Assembly (NCBI RefSeq): GCF_009789675.1
Contig: NZ_CP046916.1
Location: 992,001-1,056,000 of the forward strand
Length of the DNA: 64,000 nt
Source of the DNA: Paraburkholderia acidisoli
Lineage (GTDB): Bacteria > Pseudomonadota > Gammaproteobacteria > Burkholderiales > Burkholderiaceae
Direction: 5' to 3'
Shown in pieces: positions 16,896 through 24,850 of the stretch. Made by a program: the position numbers and the translations under genes. The notes beneath the pieces were generated by a model. It saw only the letters and a list, made by a program, of their open reading frames with translations. It searched no databases and was not told the origin of the DNA. How positions within the stretch are numbered: the stretch's first letter is position 1; each line of letters opens with the position of its first letter.

Positions 16896-18245
16896 TCAAC
16901 CCGCTTCCGTCGCCGCTTCGCGCGTCAGGTCCGACGCCGTGGCGGTCGACTCCGCGACTGGCCCGGTTGGCGCGGCGGCCAAACGCTCGCGCGCCTTGCG
17001 CGGCTTGCCGTGGCCCACGCGTTGCGCGCGATAGATGCCCGTGTGCCCGGAGAACAGATAAGCGGTCACGCAGCCGATGGCGGCGAGCGGCCCGATCTCC
17101 GCGCCGAACAGTTCGATCGCCATGAGCGTGGTGGCGATGGGCGTATTGGCCGCGCCCGAGAACACGGCGACGAAGCCGATGCCCGCCATCATCGCGAACG
17201 GCATATGCAGCAGCGGCGCGAGCGCGTTGCCGAGCGTCGCACCGATATAGAACAGCGGCGTGACTTCGCCGCCCTTGAAGCCGGTGCCGAGCGACGCGAT
17301 CGTGAACACGAACTTGGCGAGGCTGTCCCACGGCTGCATCGGCATCTGGAACGAGAGCACGATGTCGGGCACGCCGAGGCCGATGTAGCGATACGCGTCG
17401 AGCGCCCACACGGCCGTTGCGATCACGGCGCCGCCCAGCAGCGGACGCAGCGGCGCATACGCGATGCGCGCCTTGACGAAGGCGCCGAGCCGATGCGCGG
17501 CGGTGGCGAACGCCATGCCCACGAGTCCGAACACGATGCCCGCCAGCGCCACGGCAATCACGCTGCCCACGCCCACGGCCACGACGTGCCCGATGGCGTA
17601 ATGCACGTGATGCGCGCCCCATGCGAGACACACTTGGTCGGCGACGATGCCCGCCACCACGCACGGAAAGATCGCGTCGTAGCGCATGCGCCCGATCGCC
17701 AGCACTTCGAGGCCGAACACCGCACCGGCGAGCGGCGTGCCGAACACCGAAGCGAAGCCCGCGCTCATGCCCGCCATCAGCAGAATGCGGCGGTCTTCGT
17801 GGTTCAGACGAAACACGTGCGTGAGCTGATCGGCGAGCGCGCCGCCCATCTGCACGGCCGTGCCTTCGCGCCCCACCGAAGCGCCAAACAGATGCGAGAC
17901 GATGGTGCCGCCCAGCACCAGCGGCGCCATGCGCAGCGGCACGACTTTCTTCGGGTCATGAATTTCGTCGATGAGCAGATTGTTGCCCGCGTCGACGGGT
18001 TTGCCGAGCCGGTGATAGACCCAGCCGACGGCGAAACCGGCGAACGGCAGCAGCCAGATCGCCCAGCGATGCGTTTCGCGCCACGCGGTCGCGCCGTCCA
18101 GCACGACGAGGAAAAACGCCGACGCGCTGCCCGCGAGCGTCGCGACGAGACTGGCGATCAGCAGCCACTTGCCGAAATACGGCAGCAGTTCGAGTTGCTC
18201 GATATGACGAAACGAGCGGCGAGATGAGCGGCGAATAGAGTTCAT
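16896..18245 (-). CDS. CLC-F type fluoride/proton antiporter (eriC-F)
   Basis: A 449-residue CLC-family membrane protein. In place of the chloride-type filter GSGIP it has GNNLL (residues 87-91), and GREGT (residues 125-129, gating Glu127) replaces GREGP. Both changes are hallmarks of CLC-F fluoride exporters. GFKGGEVTPLF, conserved in CLC proteins, is present. A fluoride riboswitch precedes the gene on the same strand and a crcB fragment follows it, so fluoride rather than chloride is the likely substrate. It sits in the inner membrane. The ATG at 18245 is preferred over a TTG at 18293. Confidence 0.9.
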   Translation of the reverse strand: MNSIRRSSRRSFRHIEQLELLPYFGKWLLIASLVATLAGSASAFFLVVLDGATAWRETHRWAIWLLPFAGFAVGWVYHRLGKPVDAGNNLLIDEIHDPKKVVPLRMAPLVLGGTIVSHLFGASVGREGTAVQMGGALADQLTHVFRLNHEDRRILLMAGMSAGFASVFGTPLAGAVFGLEVLAIGRMRYDAIFPCVVAGIVADQVCLAWGAHHVHYAIGHVVAVGVGSVIAVALAGIVFGLVGMAFATAAHRLGAFVKARIAYAPLRPLLGGAVIATAVWALDAYRYIGLGVPDIVLSFQMPMQPWDSLAKFVFTIASLGTGFKGGEVTPLFYIGATLGNALAPLLHMPFAMMAGIGFVAVFSGAANTPIATTLMAIELFGAEIGPLAAIGCVTAYLFSGHTGIYRAQRVGHGKPRKARERLAAAPTGPVAESTATASDLTREAATEAG

Positions 18246-18338
18246 TGGTCCGGAGCCTGTGAAACGACGGGCTGACCAACGAAGCGCTGACAAGTGGAGG
18301 CTTCAGACGAGCGCCCACAGCTCCGACGAAGGTCAGTA

Positions 18339-18402
18339 ACTGTAGGCGTCATTAACCGCGAACGAACGTGCGGTGGTTAAGGGAGGAACGCCATCTCCAA
18401 GG
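18339..18402 (-). ncRNA. Fluoride riboswitch (crcB motif)
   Basis: Read on the minus strand, TTGGAGATGGCGTTCCTCC is followed by a CTTAAC segment, a five-pair stem (ACCGC/GCGGT) and TAATGACGCCTACAG. This matches the Pseudomonas syringae fluoride riboswitch position by position: P1 GGAG/CTCC around GATGGnnTTC, the second hairpin, and the terminal GCCTAC. The pseudoknot pairs GGCGT with ACGCC where P. syringae has GGCAU with AUGCC, a compensatory change. The 93 bases to the antiporter ATG would hold the expression platform. Fluoride binding should turn the gene on. Confidence 0.9.
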
Positions 18403-18414
18403 GCGTGACTATAC

Positions 18415-18473
18415 ACGAAAAAGCGCACGAAAAGCGCACGAAAAGCGTACGAAAGCGCGCACGAAAATGCGTG
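18415..18473. repeat. Five imperfect 11-12 base tandem repeats (ACGAAAAGCGC)
   Basis: Five consecutive units of the form ACGAAAAGCGC, with small variations in A-run length and last bases, lie between the fluoride riboswitch and the divergent MHS transporter gene. They are just upstream of the riboswitch and may overlap the promoter of the riboswitch transcript. The period is close to one helical turn, giving phased A-tracts that could bend DNA. Confidence 0.8.
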
Positions 18474-18666
18474 CCTCGAAATCCATGAAACGCACCCCGC
18501 CCACGCGAATGCACTGCGCCGCAACATGCATCGCATTCATATCCGCCATTTTTGTTCGTCATTTGACCCGCGTTTGCGCCACTTTTATCGTGAGGTCCAG
18601 TCGTCCGGTGTGGTTCGCCCCGCGTTGCGCGTGCAGCGCGGCATTCAACTTCAGCCCGTGATCGCC

Positions 18667-20064
18667 ATGAACCCCAACGCCGTCAATCCGGATTTGAGCG
18701 CGCCGCGCCGCGATGCATTCCCTGAGGCATTCCCTGCGCCGCAAGCCACCCGTTCTGCCAGTGCGAGCGTCGTGAAGCGCGCCGTCACCACTGCGGTGCT
18801 CGGCCAGATTCTCGAGTGGTACGACTTCTTTCTCTACGGCACGGCCGCCGCGCTCGTGTTCGGCAAGCTGTTCTTTCCCGTGGGCACCGACCCGCTAACG
18901 GGCACCATCGCCGCGTTCGGCGGCTTCACCGTGGGCTTCATCGCGCGGCCCATCGGCGGCGTGCTGTGCGGCCATCTGGGCGACCGCTACGGCCGCAAGG
19001 TCACGATGATGCTCACGCTGCTCACCATGGGCGTGTCCACCGTGCTGATGGGCGCGCTACCCACCTACGTGCAGATCGGCATTGCCGCGCCCGTGCTGCT
19101 CGTCTTGCTGCGCATTCTGCAAGGGCTCGCGGCGGGCGGCGAATGGAGCGGCAGCATTCTGCTGATCCACGAAAACGCCCCGGCCTCGAAGCGCGGCGCG
19201 CTCGCCGCGTGGAGCCCGAGCGGCGCGGCGTTCGGCTTCGTGCTGTCTTCGGCGGCATTCCTGCTTGCGCAGAACCTGCCTGCCGCCGACTTCCTGAGCT
19301 GGGGCTGGCGCTTGCCGTTTCTCGGCAGCGCCGCGCTGATCGTGCTCGGCCTGTGGATTCGCCGCTCGGTGGGGGAAAGCGCCGCGTTCGCCGAGGTCAA
19401 GGCGACGAAGCACGAAAGCCACATGCCGGTTCTCGACGTGCTGCGCCAGCATCCGCGCGAAGTGCTCACCGTGTTCGGCCTGCGCTTCGGCGAAGGCGGC
19501 GCCTCGTATATTTTCTTCGCGTTCTCGATCGCGTATGGCCAGTTTCTGCATGTGAAGTCCGCGTGGATTCTGGGCGGTCTCACCGTCTCCATGCTGCTGC
19601 TGATTCCCGTCTCGCTGTTCGTCGGGCATCTCACGGACAAGGTGGGCCGCAAGCCCGTGTATCTCGTGGGCGCGCTCGCCATCGTCGCCATCGCGTGGCC
19701 GTATTTCGTGCTGCTCGGCTCGGGCGAATACTGGAAAGTGATGGCGGCGCTCGTGCTCGCGAACAGCGTCACGCTCGGCATTCTCGAAGGCGCGCAACCC
19801 GCGTTCATCAGCGAAATGCTGCCGGTGCATCTGCGTTACTCGGGCCTCGGCATCGGGCGAGAACTCGCCTCCGTGCTCGGCGGCGGTCTCGCGCCGATGG
19901 TCGCCACGGGCCTGCTCGCGCACTATCGCGGCGCGGGACCCGTGGCCGTGTATCTCGGCGGGCTCGGTCTTGTCACCGTGATCGCCACGATCTGCGCGCG
20001 CGAAACCTTCCCGCGCGCGGCACGCCTCGCCGCACGCCAACACGATCTTCAGCAATCCCAATGA
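18667..20064 (+). CDS. MFS transporter, metabolite:H+ symporter (MHS) family
   Basis: A 465-residue transporter with about 12 membrane helices. It carries the MHS signatures: ILEWYDFFLYGTAAAL at helix 1, GHLGDRYGRK between helices 2 and 3, GGEWSGS in helix 4/5 and GHLTDKVGRKP after helix 8. The family imports organic acids such as shikimate, proline/betaine, citrate or aromatic acids with protons. The ATG at 18667 starts a normal-length cytoplasmic N-terminus. It is encoded 52 bases before a two-component flavin monooxygenase operon on the same strand and probably imports its substrate. Confidence 0.9.
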   Translation: MNPNAVNPDLSAPRRDAFPEAFPAPQATRSASASVVKRAVTTAVLGQILEWYDFFLYGTAAALVFGKLFFPVGTDPLTGTIAAFGGFTVGFIARPIGGVLCGHLGDRYGRKVTMMLTLLTMGVSTVLMGALPTYVQIGIAAPVLLVLLRILQGLAAGGEWSGSILLIHENAPASKRGALAAWSPSGAAFGFVLSSAAFLLAQNLPAADFLSWGWRLPFLGSAALIVLGLWIRRSVGESAAFAEVKATKHESHMPVLDVLRQHPREVLTVFGLRFGEGGASYIFFAFSIAYGQFLHVKSAWILGGLTVSMLLLIPVSLFVGHLTDKVGRKPVYLVGALAIVAIAWPYFVLLGSGEYWKVMAALVLANSVTLGILEGAQPAFISEMLPVHLRYSGLGIGRELASVLGGGLAPMVATGLLAHYRGAGPVAVYLGGLGLVTVIATICARETFPRAARLAARQHDLQQSQ

Positions 20065-20116
20065 TTGGCGGATCGCACCCCCGCACTCATTAGAAACACG
20101 TCAGGAGATAGTCCGC

Positions 20117-21385
20117 ATGCATGCCCTGCATTCCGTTCACGCCGAGACCGGCGAAGATCATGACGTCGACAAGAATGTCGACATCGGCACCAATAATCGC
20201 ACCGACATTCGCACCGATATTCGCGCCGCCGACACGCCGCAAGCGTGCGCCGCGCCGCTCTCGCTCGACGCCTTGATCGCCGAAATCGAGCGCCGCCGCG
20301 ACGAATTCGACACGCTCTCGCACATTCCGCGCGACATGATCGCGCAAATGAAACGCGCCGGCATCTTCCGCGCGGGCACGCCCCAACGCTTCGGCGGCGA
20401 CGCGCTCGCGCCGCACCGCTTTCTCGCGATCCTCGAACGCATCGCCATCGCCGACGGCTCGACCGCGTGGGTCGCCGCGTTCGGCAGCGCCAACACCTAT
20501 CTCGCCGCACTGCCCGTGGAAACCCAGGCGCAGATCTACGCGAGCGGCCCCGACCAGGTGTTCGCGGGCGGCCTTTATCCGCCGCAAAGAGGCGAGCGCG
20601 CGCCGGGCGGCTTCCGCGTGAGCGGTCAATGGCACTTCGCGAGCGGCTGCAAGGGCGCGGACTGGATCGGCGTGGGTATCGGCGGCGCGCCCGGCGCACC
20701 CGGCGAGCCGAACGCGGGCAAGCCGTTCACGGCCGTGTTTCCCGCGCGCGAAGTGGAGATCGTCGAAAACTGGAACGTGGTCGGCATGCAGGGCACGGGC
20801 AGCCACGATCTGCGCCTGAAGGACAAATTCGTCGACGAACGCTGGACCTTTTTGCGCGGCAGCACCGCCGTGATCGACGAACCGCTTTATCGCTATCCCG
20901 CCGTGTCGTATCAGGCGCAGGTGCACGCGGCCGTCAATCTCGGGCTCGCGCGCGCGGCGCTCGACGTGCTCACGGGTCTTTCCGGCGTCACGGCCACGAC
21001 CACGGGCGCGCCGCGCCTCGCCGACCGCGCCTATTACCGTGCGGGACTCGCACAAGCCGAAGCGAGCCTGCGCAGCGCGCGGGCATTCTTCTTCGAGTCG
21101 GTGGAAGCCGCGTGGGACGCCATACTCGCGGGCGACGCCGTGTCGATCGAACAGGCGAACCTGCTGCGCCTGAGCGCCACGCACGCCGCGCATGCCTGCG
21201 CCGAGGTCGTGATGAACGCGTACAAGATGGCGGGCATCGGCGCGATCTATCGCGAAGGCCGCATGCAGCGGCTCGTGCGCGATTCAATCGTGGTCACGCA
21301 GCACGGCTTTCTCGGCGAAGGCACCTACGATGCCGCGGGCGCGGTGTTCGCGGGCATCGCGCCGGTGGTCACGCCGTATCCGTAA
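20117..21385 (+). CDS. Acyl-CoA-dehydrogenase-fold flavin monooxygenase (group D, oxygenase component)
   Basis: A 422-residue protein of the acyl-CoA dehydrogenase fold with HsaA/DszC-type character: FAHHP-like segments are replaced by GFRVSGQWHFASGCKGADW, and VGMQGTGSHDLRLKD and a C-terminal QHGFLGEG are present. Such proteins use reduced flavin from a separate reductase to hydroxylate aromatics or oxidise sulfur compounds. The next gene is such a reductase, overlapping TAATG. The first 40 residues are an unusual Asp/Asn/Thr-rich leader with an RTDIRTDIR repeat, which may not belong to the native protein. Substrate unknown. Confidence 0.8.
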   Translation: MHALHSVHAETGEDHDVDKNVDIGTNNRTDIRTDIRAADTPQACAAPLSLDALIAEIERRRDEFDTLSHIPRDMIAQMKRAGIFRAGTPQRFGGDALAPHRFLAILERIAIADGSTAWVAAFGSANTYLAALPVETQAQIYASGPDQVFAGGLYPPQRGERAPGGFRVSGQWHFASGCKGADWIGVGIGGAPGAPGEPNAGKPFTAVFPAREVEIVENWNVVGMQGTGSHDLRLKDKFVDERWTFLRGSTAVIDEPLYRYPAVSYQAQVHAAVNLGLARAALDVLTGLSGVTATTTGAPRLADRAYYRAGLAQAEASLRSARAFFFESVEAAWDAILAGDAVSIEQANLLRLSATHAAHACAEVVMNAYKMAGIGAIYREGRMQRLVRDSIVVTQHGFLGEGTYDAAGAVFAGIAPVVTPYP

Positions 21386-21399
21386 TGCGCGAGGCCGCC

Positions 21400-21918
21400 A
21401 TGACTCACGACGAAGACCGTTTGCGCTTTCGCGAAGCGATGGCCTCGCTCGCGGCCGCCGTCAACGTGATCACGACCGACGGGCCGCGCGGGCGCTGCGG
21501 CATTACCGCGAGCGCCGTGTGCCCGGTGACCGACTCGCCGCCCACCATGCTCGTGTGCATCAATCGCGCGAGCCACGCCCACGACGTGCTGCGCGAGAAC
21601 GAGAACGTGTGCATCAACGTGCTCGGCGCGCGCGATCAGGAACTCGCGCGCGTGTTCGCGGGCATGACGGGCTGCACCATGGACGAGCGTTTCGCACGCT
21701 GCGCGTGGACGCGTGGCGCGCTCGACGTGCCCCTCCTCGCCGGAGCCATCGCGAACCTCGAAGGCACTATGTGCGAAAGCAAGGAAGTGGGCTCGCACTC
21801 GGTGTTTTTCGTGCGCATCGCGCAGATCGTCTTGCGCGACGAAGCCGATAGCCTCGTGTATTTCCGCCGCCGGTTTCATCGGGTGTCGCCCGGCGAACTG
21901 CTCTGCGAGGCACCATGA
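21400..21918 (+). CDS. Flavin reductase (HpaC-like), partner of the upstream monooxygenase
   Basis: A 172-residue flavin reductase-fold protein (LRFREAMASLAAAVNVITTDG, GITASAVCPVTDSPPTMLVCIN, EVGSHSVFF). It should reduce FMN or FAD with NAD(P)H and pass it to the upstream oxygenase. I use the ATG at 21400, which follows GAGG at five bases. An earlier in-frame ATG at 21385 overlaps the oxygenase stop (TAATG) and is also possible, adding MREAA. Its own stop overlaps the next ATG by four bases. Confidence 0.85.
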   Translation: MTHDEDRLRFREAMASLAAAVNVITTDGPRGRCGITASAVCPVTDSPPTMLVCINRASHAHDVLRENENVCINVLGARDQELARVFAGMTGCTMDERFARCAWTRGALDVPLLAGAIANLEGTMCESKEVGSHSVFFVRIAQIVLRDEADSLVYFRRRFHRVSPGELLCEAP

Positions 21919-22628
21919 CGATGCAGGCCTGCTGCTATTTCACGGCCGCGCCCGGGGCCCGTGTTGCGAATGACGCCGATACGGCGGCGCTGCTGCGAGA
22001 CGCACGCGACATCGCCGGATTGACGCAGTTGATCGTGCACACGGCAATGCCGCTCGCGCCCGACCCGCACATCGCCGCGAATCACGACACGACGCACGGT
22101 GCGCCGCCCTGCGTGGTGCAGGCGTATTTCAGCGACCTGTGCGCGCTGGAAGCGGCGCTGGAATGCGATGGCGCGCTACACCGCGCCTTGCAGCGCGCGG
22201 CGCCAGCCGCACCGGCGGGCGTGTCTCCGTTCACGCAGCAAACCATGGCCGTGCGCCGCTATGCGCCGTTGCACGCACGAGCGCTCGACGCCGAACGCGA
22301 ACGCTGCACGTATCTCGTAGGCTACGCAGGTCCCGCCGACGACTTCAACGCGTGGCTCACGCATTATCTGCAGCATCATCCGCCCTTGATGCTGCAATTG
22401 CCCGGCCTGCGCGAACTGGAAATCTGCACGCGGCTCGACGTGCGCAGCGGCTTGCCTTACGCGTTCGACGGCTTCATGCAGCGCAACAAGGTCGTGTTCG
22501 ACGACGCGGCCGCGCTCGCGCGTGCCCTCGCCTCGCCGGTACGCGACGCCATGCGTGAGCACTTTCACGCGCTGCCGCCGTTTCAGGGCGCCGCGCCGCA
22601 TTTCCCCATGCGCAGTTGCCACGCGTGA
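21915..22628 (+). CDS. Uncharacterised protein with two EthD-like (dimeric alpha/beta barrel) repeats
   Basis: A 237-residue protein translationally coupled (ATGA) to the flavin reductase. I recognise no named family with certainty. The second half looks EthD-like: YLVGYAGPADDFNAWLTHYL, then HHPPLMLQLPGLRELEI, then VFDDAAALARALASP. The first half has the same order of elements (GLTQLIVHTAMP, then QAYFSDLCALEAALECDG), suggesting an internal duplication giving a two-domain monomer. In an oxygenase operon, such folds often act as isomerases, quinone-handling or product-shaping proteins, but this role is inferred. Confidence 0.6.
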   Translation: MTMQACCYFTAAPGARVANDADTAALLRDARDIAGLTQLIVHTAMPLAPDPHIAANHDTTHGAPPCVVQAYFSDLCALEAALECDGALHRALQRAAPAAPAGVSPFTQQTMAVRRYAPLHARALDAERERCTYLVGYAGPADDFNAWLTHYLQHHPPLMLQLPGLRELEICTRLDVRSGLPYAFDGFMQRNKVVFDDAAALARALASPVRDAMREHFHALPPFQGAAPHFPMRSCHA

Positions 22629-22840
22629 ACGTCCGCGCGCGCATCGCACCACGTCGTCGGAGCGCGCGTGTATATTCGCAGCGCGATTCGCACGGCGGGT
22701 TCCCCATGCTTTCACGAGTAGCTTCGCGCCGCTTTTCACGTGTACATTCGCGTGTACGTTCGCCAGAGATTCCCCCGCATCGCACGCCCTGATCCGCCGC
22801 ACCGTTTCGGGGCGCGCGGCCGCCGCCCGACACGAAGCGC
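22629..22840. other. 212-base gap with repeated GTGTA(C/T)(A/G)TTCGC words
   Basis: The gap before the LysR gene carries GTGTATATTCGC, GTGTACATTCGC and GTGTACGTTCGC (within 22669-22762). These are three near-copies of a 12-base word, two of them only 14 bases apart. They could be regulator half-sites or simple drift, and I found no other structure. Confidence 0.4.
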
Positions 22841-23761
22841 ATGAGCCATCCCAATCTCGCCGTTGCCGACCTCAACCTGCTGCGCGTGTTCATCGCCATC
22901 TGGGATTTGCGCAGCCTGACCGCCGCGGGCGAGCGGCTCGGCCTCACGCAGCCCGCCGTGAGCCACGCGCTGCGCCGCCTGCGCACGCGCTTCGACGACC
23001 CGCTGTTCGTGCGCACGCCCGCCGGCATGGTGCCCACCGACGCCGCGTACCGCCTGTATCCGCCGCTCGCGCAGGCGTTCGCGATGATCCACGAAGCGGT
23101 GCAGCAACTCGGCCAGTTCGATCCGGCCACGGCGCAGCGCGTGTTTCGTCTGTCGATGTCGGACATGTCGGAGTTTTACTTCTTGCCGCCGCTGCTCGCG
23201 AAGCTGGACAAGGAAGCGCGCGGCGTGCGCATCGAAGTGGCGAACCTGCCCGTGGATTCGGTGAGCGCGGCCATGCGCGCGGGCGAAGTCGATCTCGCGC
23301 TCGGCTACGTGCCCGGCCTCGACGCCGACTGCTTCGCGCAGAAGCTGTTCGTGGACGAGCACGTGTGCGTGATACGCGCGGGGCATCCGTTTCGCGCGGC
23401 GAAACCCACGCGCGACGACCTCGCGGCGCTGCGCTACGTGTACGCGAGCACCAATGCCACGGGCCATCGCATGGTCGAGCGCTGGCTCGACGACCTGAAC
23501 CTCAAGCGCGACGTGGCGCTGCGCGTGCCGCATTTCGTGGTCGCGCCCGAGATCGTCGCCCATACCGATCTGGCCGTGATCTTTCCGAAGAGCATTGCGA
23601 AGCGCTTCAACCGCGGCAAGGCGTTTCGCATTTTGCCGCTGCCGTTCGCGCTGCCGCCCATCGACATTCAGGTGCACTGGCACGTGCATTTCGCGTCCGA
23701 TCCCGGCGTGGCGTGGCTGCGCGCGACGATCTACGAAATGTTCCAGCAAACGCAGGAATAA
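22841..23761 (+). CDS. LysR-family transcriptional regulator
   Basis: A 306-residue LysR regulator. The N-terminal helix-turn-helix reads DLNLLRVFIAIWDLRSLTAA, then GERLGLTQPAVSHALRRLR, and the effector domain is of the NodD/NahR/LinR-like type (DPLFVRTPAGMVPTDAA). It follows the MHS transporter-monooxygenase operon on the same strand after 212 bases and is the obvious candidate to control it. The inducer is unknown. It converges on the GntR gene with only 30 bases between stops. Confidence 0.85.
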   Translation: MSHPNLAVADLNLLRVFIAIWDLRSLTAAGERLGLTQPAVSHALRRLRTRFDDPLFVRTPAGMVPTDAAYRLYPPLAQAFAMIHEAVQQLGQFDPATAQRVFRLSMSDMSEFYFLPPLLAKLDKEARGVRIEVANLPVDSVSAAMRAGEVDLALGYVPGLDADCFAQKLFVDEHVCVIRAGHPFRAAKPTRDDLAALRYVYASTNATGHRMVERWLDDLNLKRDVALRVPHFVVAPEIVAHTDLAVIFPKSIAKRFNRGKAFRILPLPFALPPIDIQVHWHVHFASDPGVAWLRATIYEMFQQTQE

Positions 23762-23791
23762 GGCCGCAAAAAAACGCGCGAAGGAGCCGCT

Positions 23792-24514
23792 CTACTCCAT
23801 CAGCTCGAAAAACGGCGCCATGCGCGCGCGCGATTGCTCGATGTGAAATGCCATTGCCGTGGCGGCTTTTTTGCCGTTGCCGTCCGAGAGCGCCTTGACG
23901 ATGGCCGCGTGTTCCTTGATCGCCTCGTCGGTCACCGTGGTGTGATAACGCAGACGAAACAGATGCGTGTGTGCGTAGAGGCGCGCGAGCGCGTCGGCGG
24001 CCAGCTCGTTGCCGCTCTGCTTCGCGATCCACGCGTGGAAATTCGCGTCCTGCACGGCGAATTTGCCGTACGCGAGCTTCGAGTGGTCCTTCGCGAGCGC
24101 CGTCATGCCCGCGGCGAGGCGCGCCAGTTCCTCGCGCATTGCGGGGGCGAGATGCTTCGCGGCGCGCTCGGCCATGTACGGCTCAAGCATCAGGCGCATG
24201 TCGTAAGTGTCTTCGAAGCGGCGGCGGCTCGGCATGGGCGCCGCGCTAAAGCCCACGTTGTGCGTCTTCACCACCAGCCCTTCGCTTTCGAGGCGAATGA
24301 GCGCCGCGCGGATGGGCGTTTGCGACACGCCCAGTTCGCGCACCACCGCGTCCACGGCAATGCGCGTGCCGGGCGCGATTTTCAACGAGATCAGTTGCGA
24401 AAGCAGCGTGTCGTAGACGCGGTCGCCCATCGACGCCGCGCGCACGAATTCGGCCGGCGCCGCCTGCGCGGGCATTGAGAAAAGCGTTTCGCTGGTGGAT
24501 TCCGGAGTGGCCAT
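23792..24514 (-). CDS. GntR-family regulator, FCD (FadR-C) type
   Basis: A 240-residue protein with an N-terminal winged helix (VYDTLLSQLISLKIAPGTRI, then VDAVVRELGVSQTPIRAALI) and an FCD ligand domain. The metal-binding residues are a likely Asp/His set: DANFHAWIA, HTHLFRLRYH, EAIKEHAAIVKAL. It is divergent from the alcohol dehydrogenase-monooxygenase operon and probably represses it. FCD proteins bind small carboxylates through a metal, so the inducer may be an organic-acid intermediate of that pathway. Confidence 0.9.
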   Translation of the reverse strand: MATPESTSETLFSMPAQAAPAEFVRAASMGDRVYDTLLSQLISLKIAPGTRIAVDAVVRELGVSQTPIRAALIRLESEGLVVKTHNVGFSAAPMPSRRRFEDTYDMRLMLEPYMAERAAKHLAPAMREELARLAAGMTALAKDHSKLAYGKFAVQDANFHAWIAKQSGNELAADALARLYAHTHLFRLRYHTTVTDEAIKEHAAIVKALSDGNGKKAATAMAFHIEQSRARMAPFFELME

Positions 24515-24540
24515 CTGCCGTAGTTCTGCCTAAGTCGTGG

Positions 24541-24613
24541 TTGACGTGAATCATACCGTCAAGCTAGTATCGATCCAATCGGATATCAGATCGTATCGGA
24601 TTTTACAAATACG
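24541..24613 (+). promoter_or_regulatory. Candidate promoter with TTGACG-CGTCAA dyad for the Fe-ADH operon
   Basis: TTGACG (24541-24546) and TAGTAT (24565-24570) with 18 bases between them form a fair sigma70 promoter reading toward the operon. TTGACG and CGTCAA also make a perfect inverted repeat (24541-24562) across the spacer, and two copies of ATCGGAT follow at 24588-24608. The dyad is 27 bases from the GntR start codon, a natural operator position. The rest of the 336-base gap (to 24850) shows no gene or other strong signal. Confidence 0.5.
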
Positions 24614-24850
24614 CGCCGATGGACGGCGAGAGCCGGCACTCCGCACCCGTGAGCGCCGGCGTTGACACGCCTCGCGAACCGCGAGCGTCATCGCGCACCG
24701 CCTAGCACACGTTTCGCCCACGCTTCGCACACGCGTTGCCTGCACCCGCGCGTGCCGCACCGTCCGTGCGCGGCCTCGTTTTGGCACCCTCACCCGCCTG
24801 GCCCGCTGGCGCAGGCATGACCTTGCATGACTATTCATCAGGATCCCGAA

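Larger units (their letters stand above)
18246..18666. other. 421-base divergent region holding riboswitch, repeats and two promoters
   Basis: Between the CLC-F gene and the MHS transporter. The left part is the antiporter leader (18246-18338) and the riboswitch (18339-18402). The middle is the phased repeat (18415-18473). The right part must carry the transporter promoter. The text TTTGTTCGTCATTTGACCC near 18550-18570 offers a TTTGAC-like -35, but no good -10 at standard spacing was found. No additional gene is seen. Confidence 0.6.

Noticed and set aside
16739..17125. A plus-strand frame at the end of the CLC-F gene
   Set aside because: It overlaps the crcB fragment and CLC-F coding sequence in antisense and shows no protein family features.
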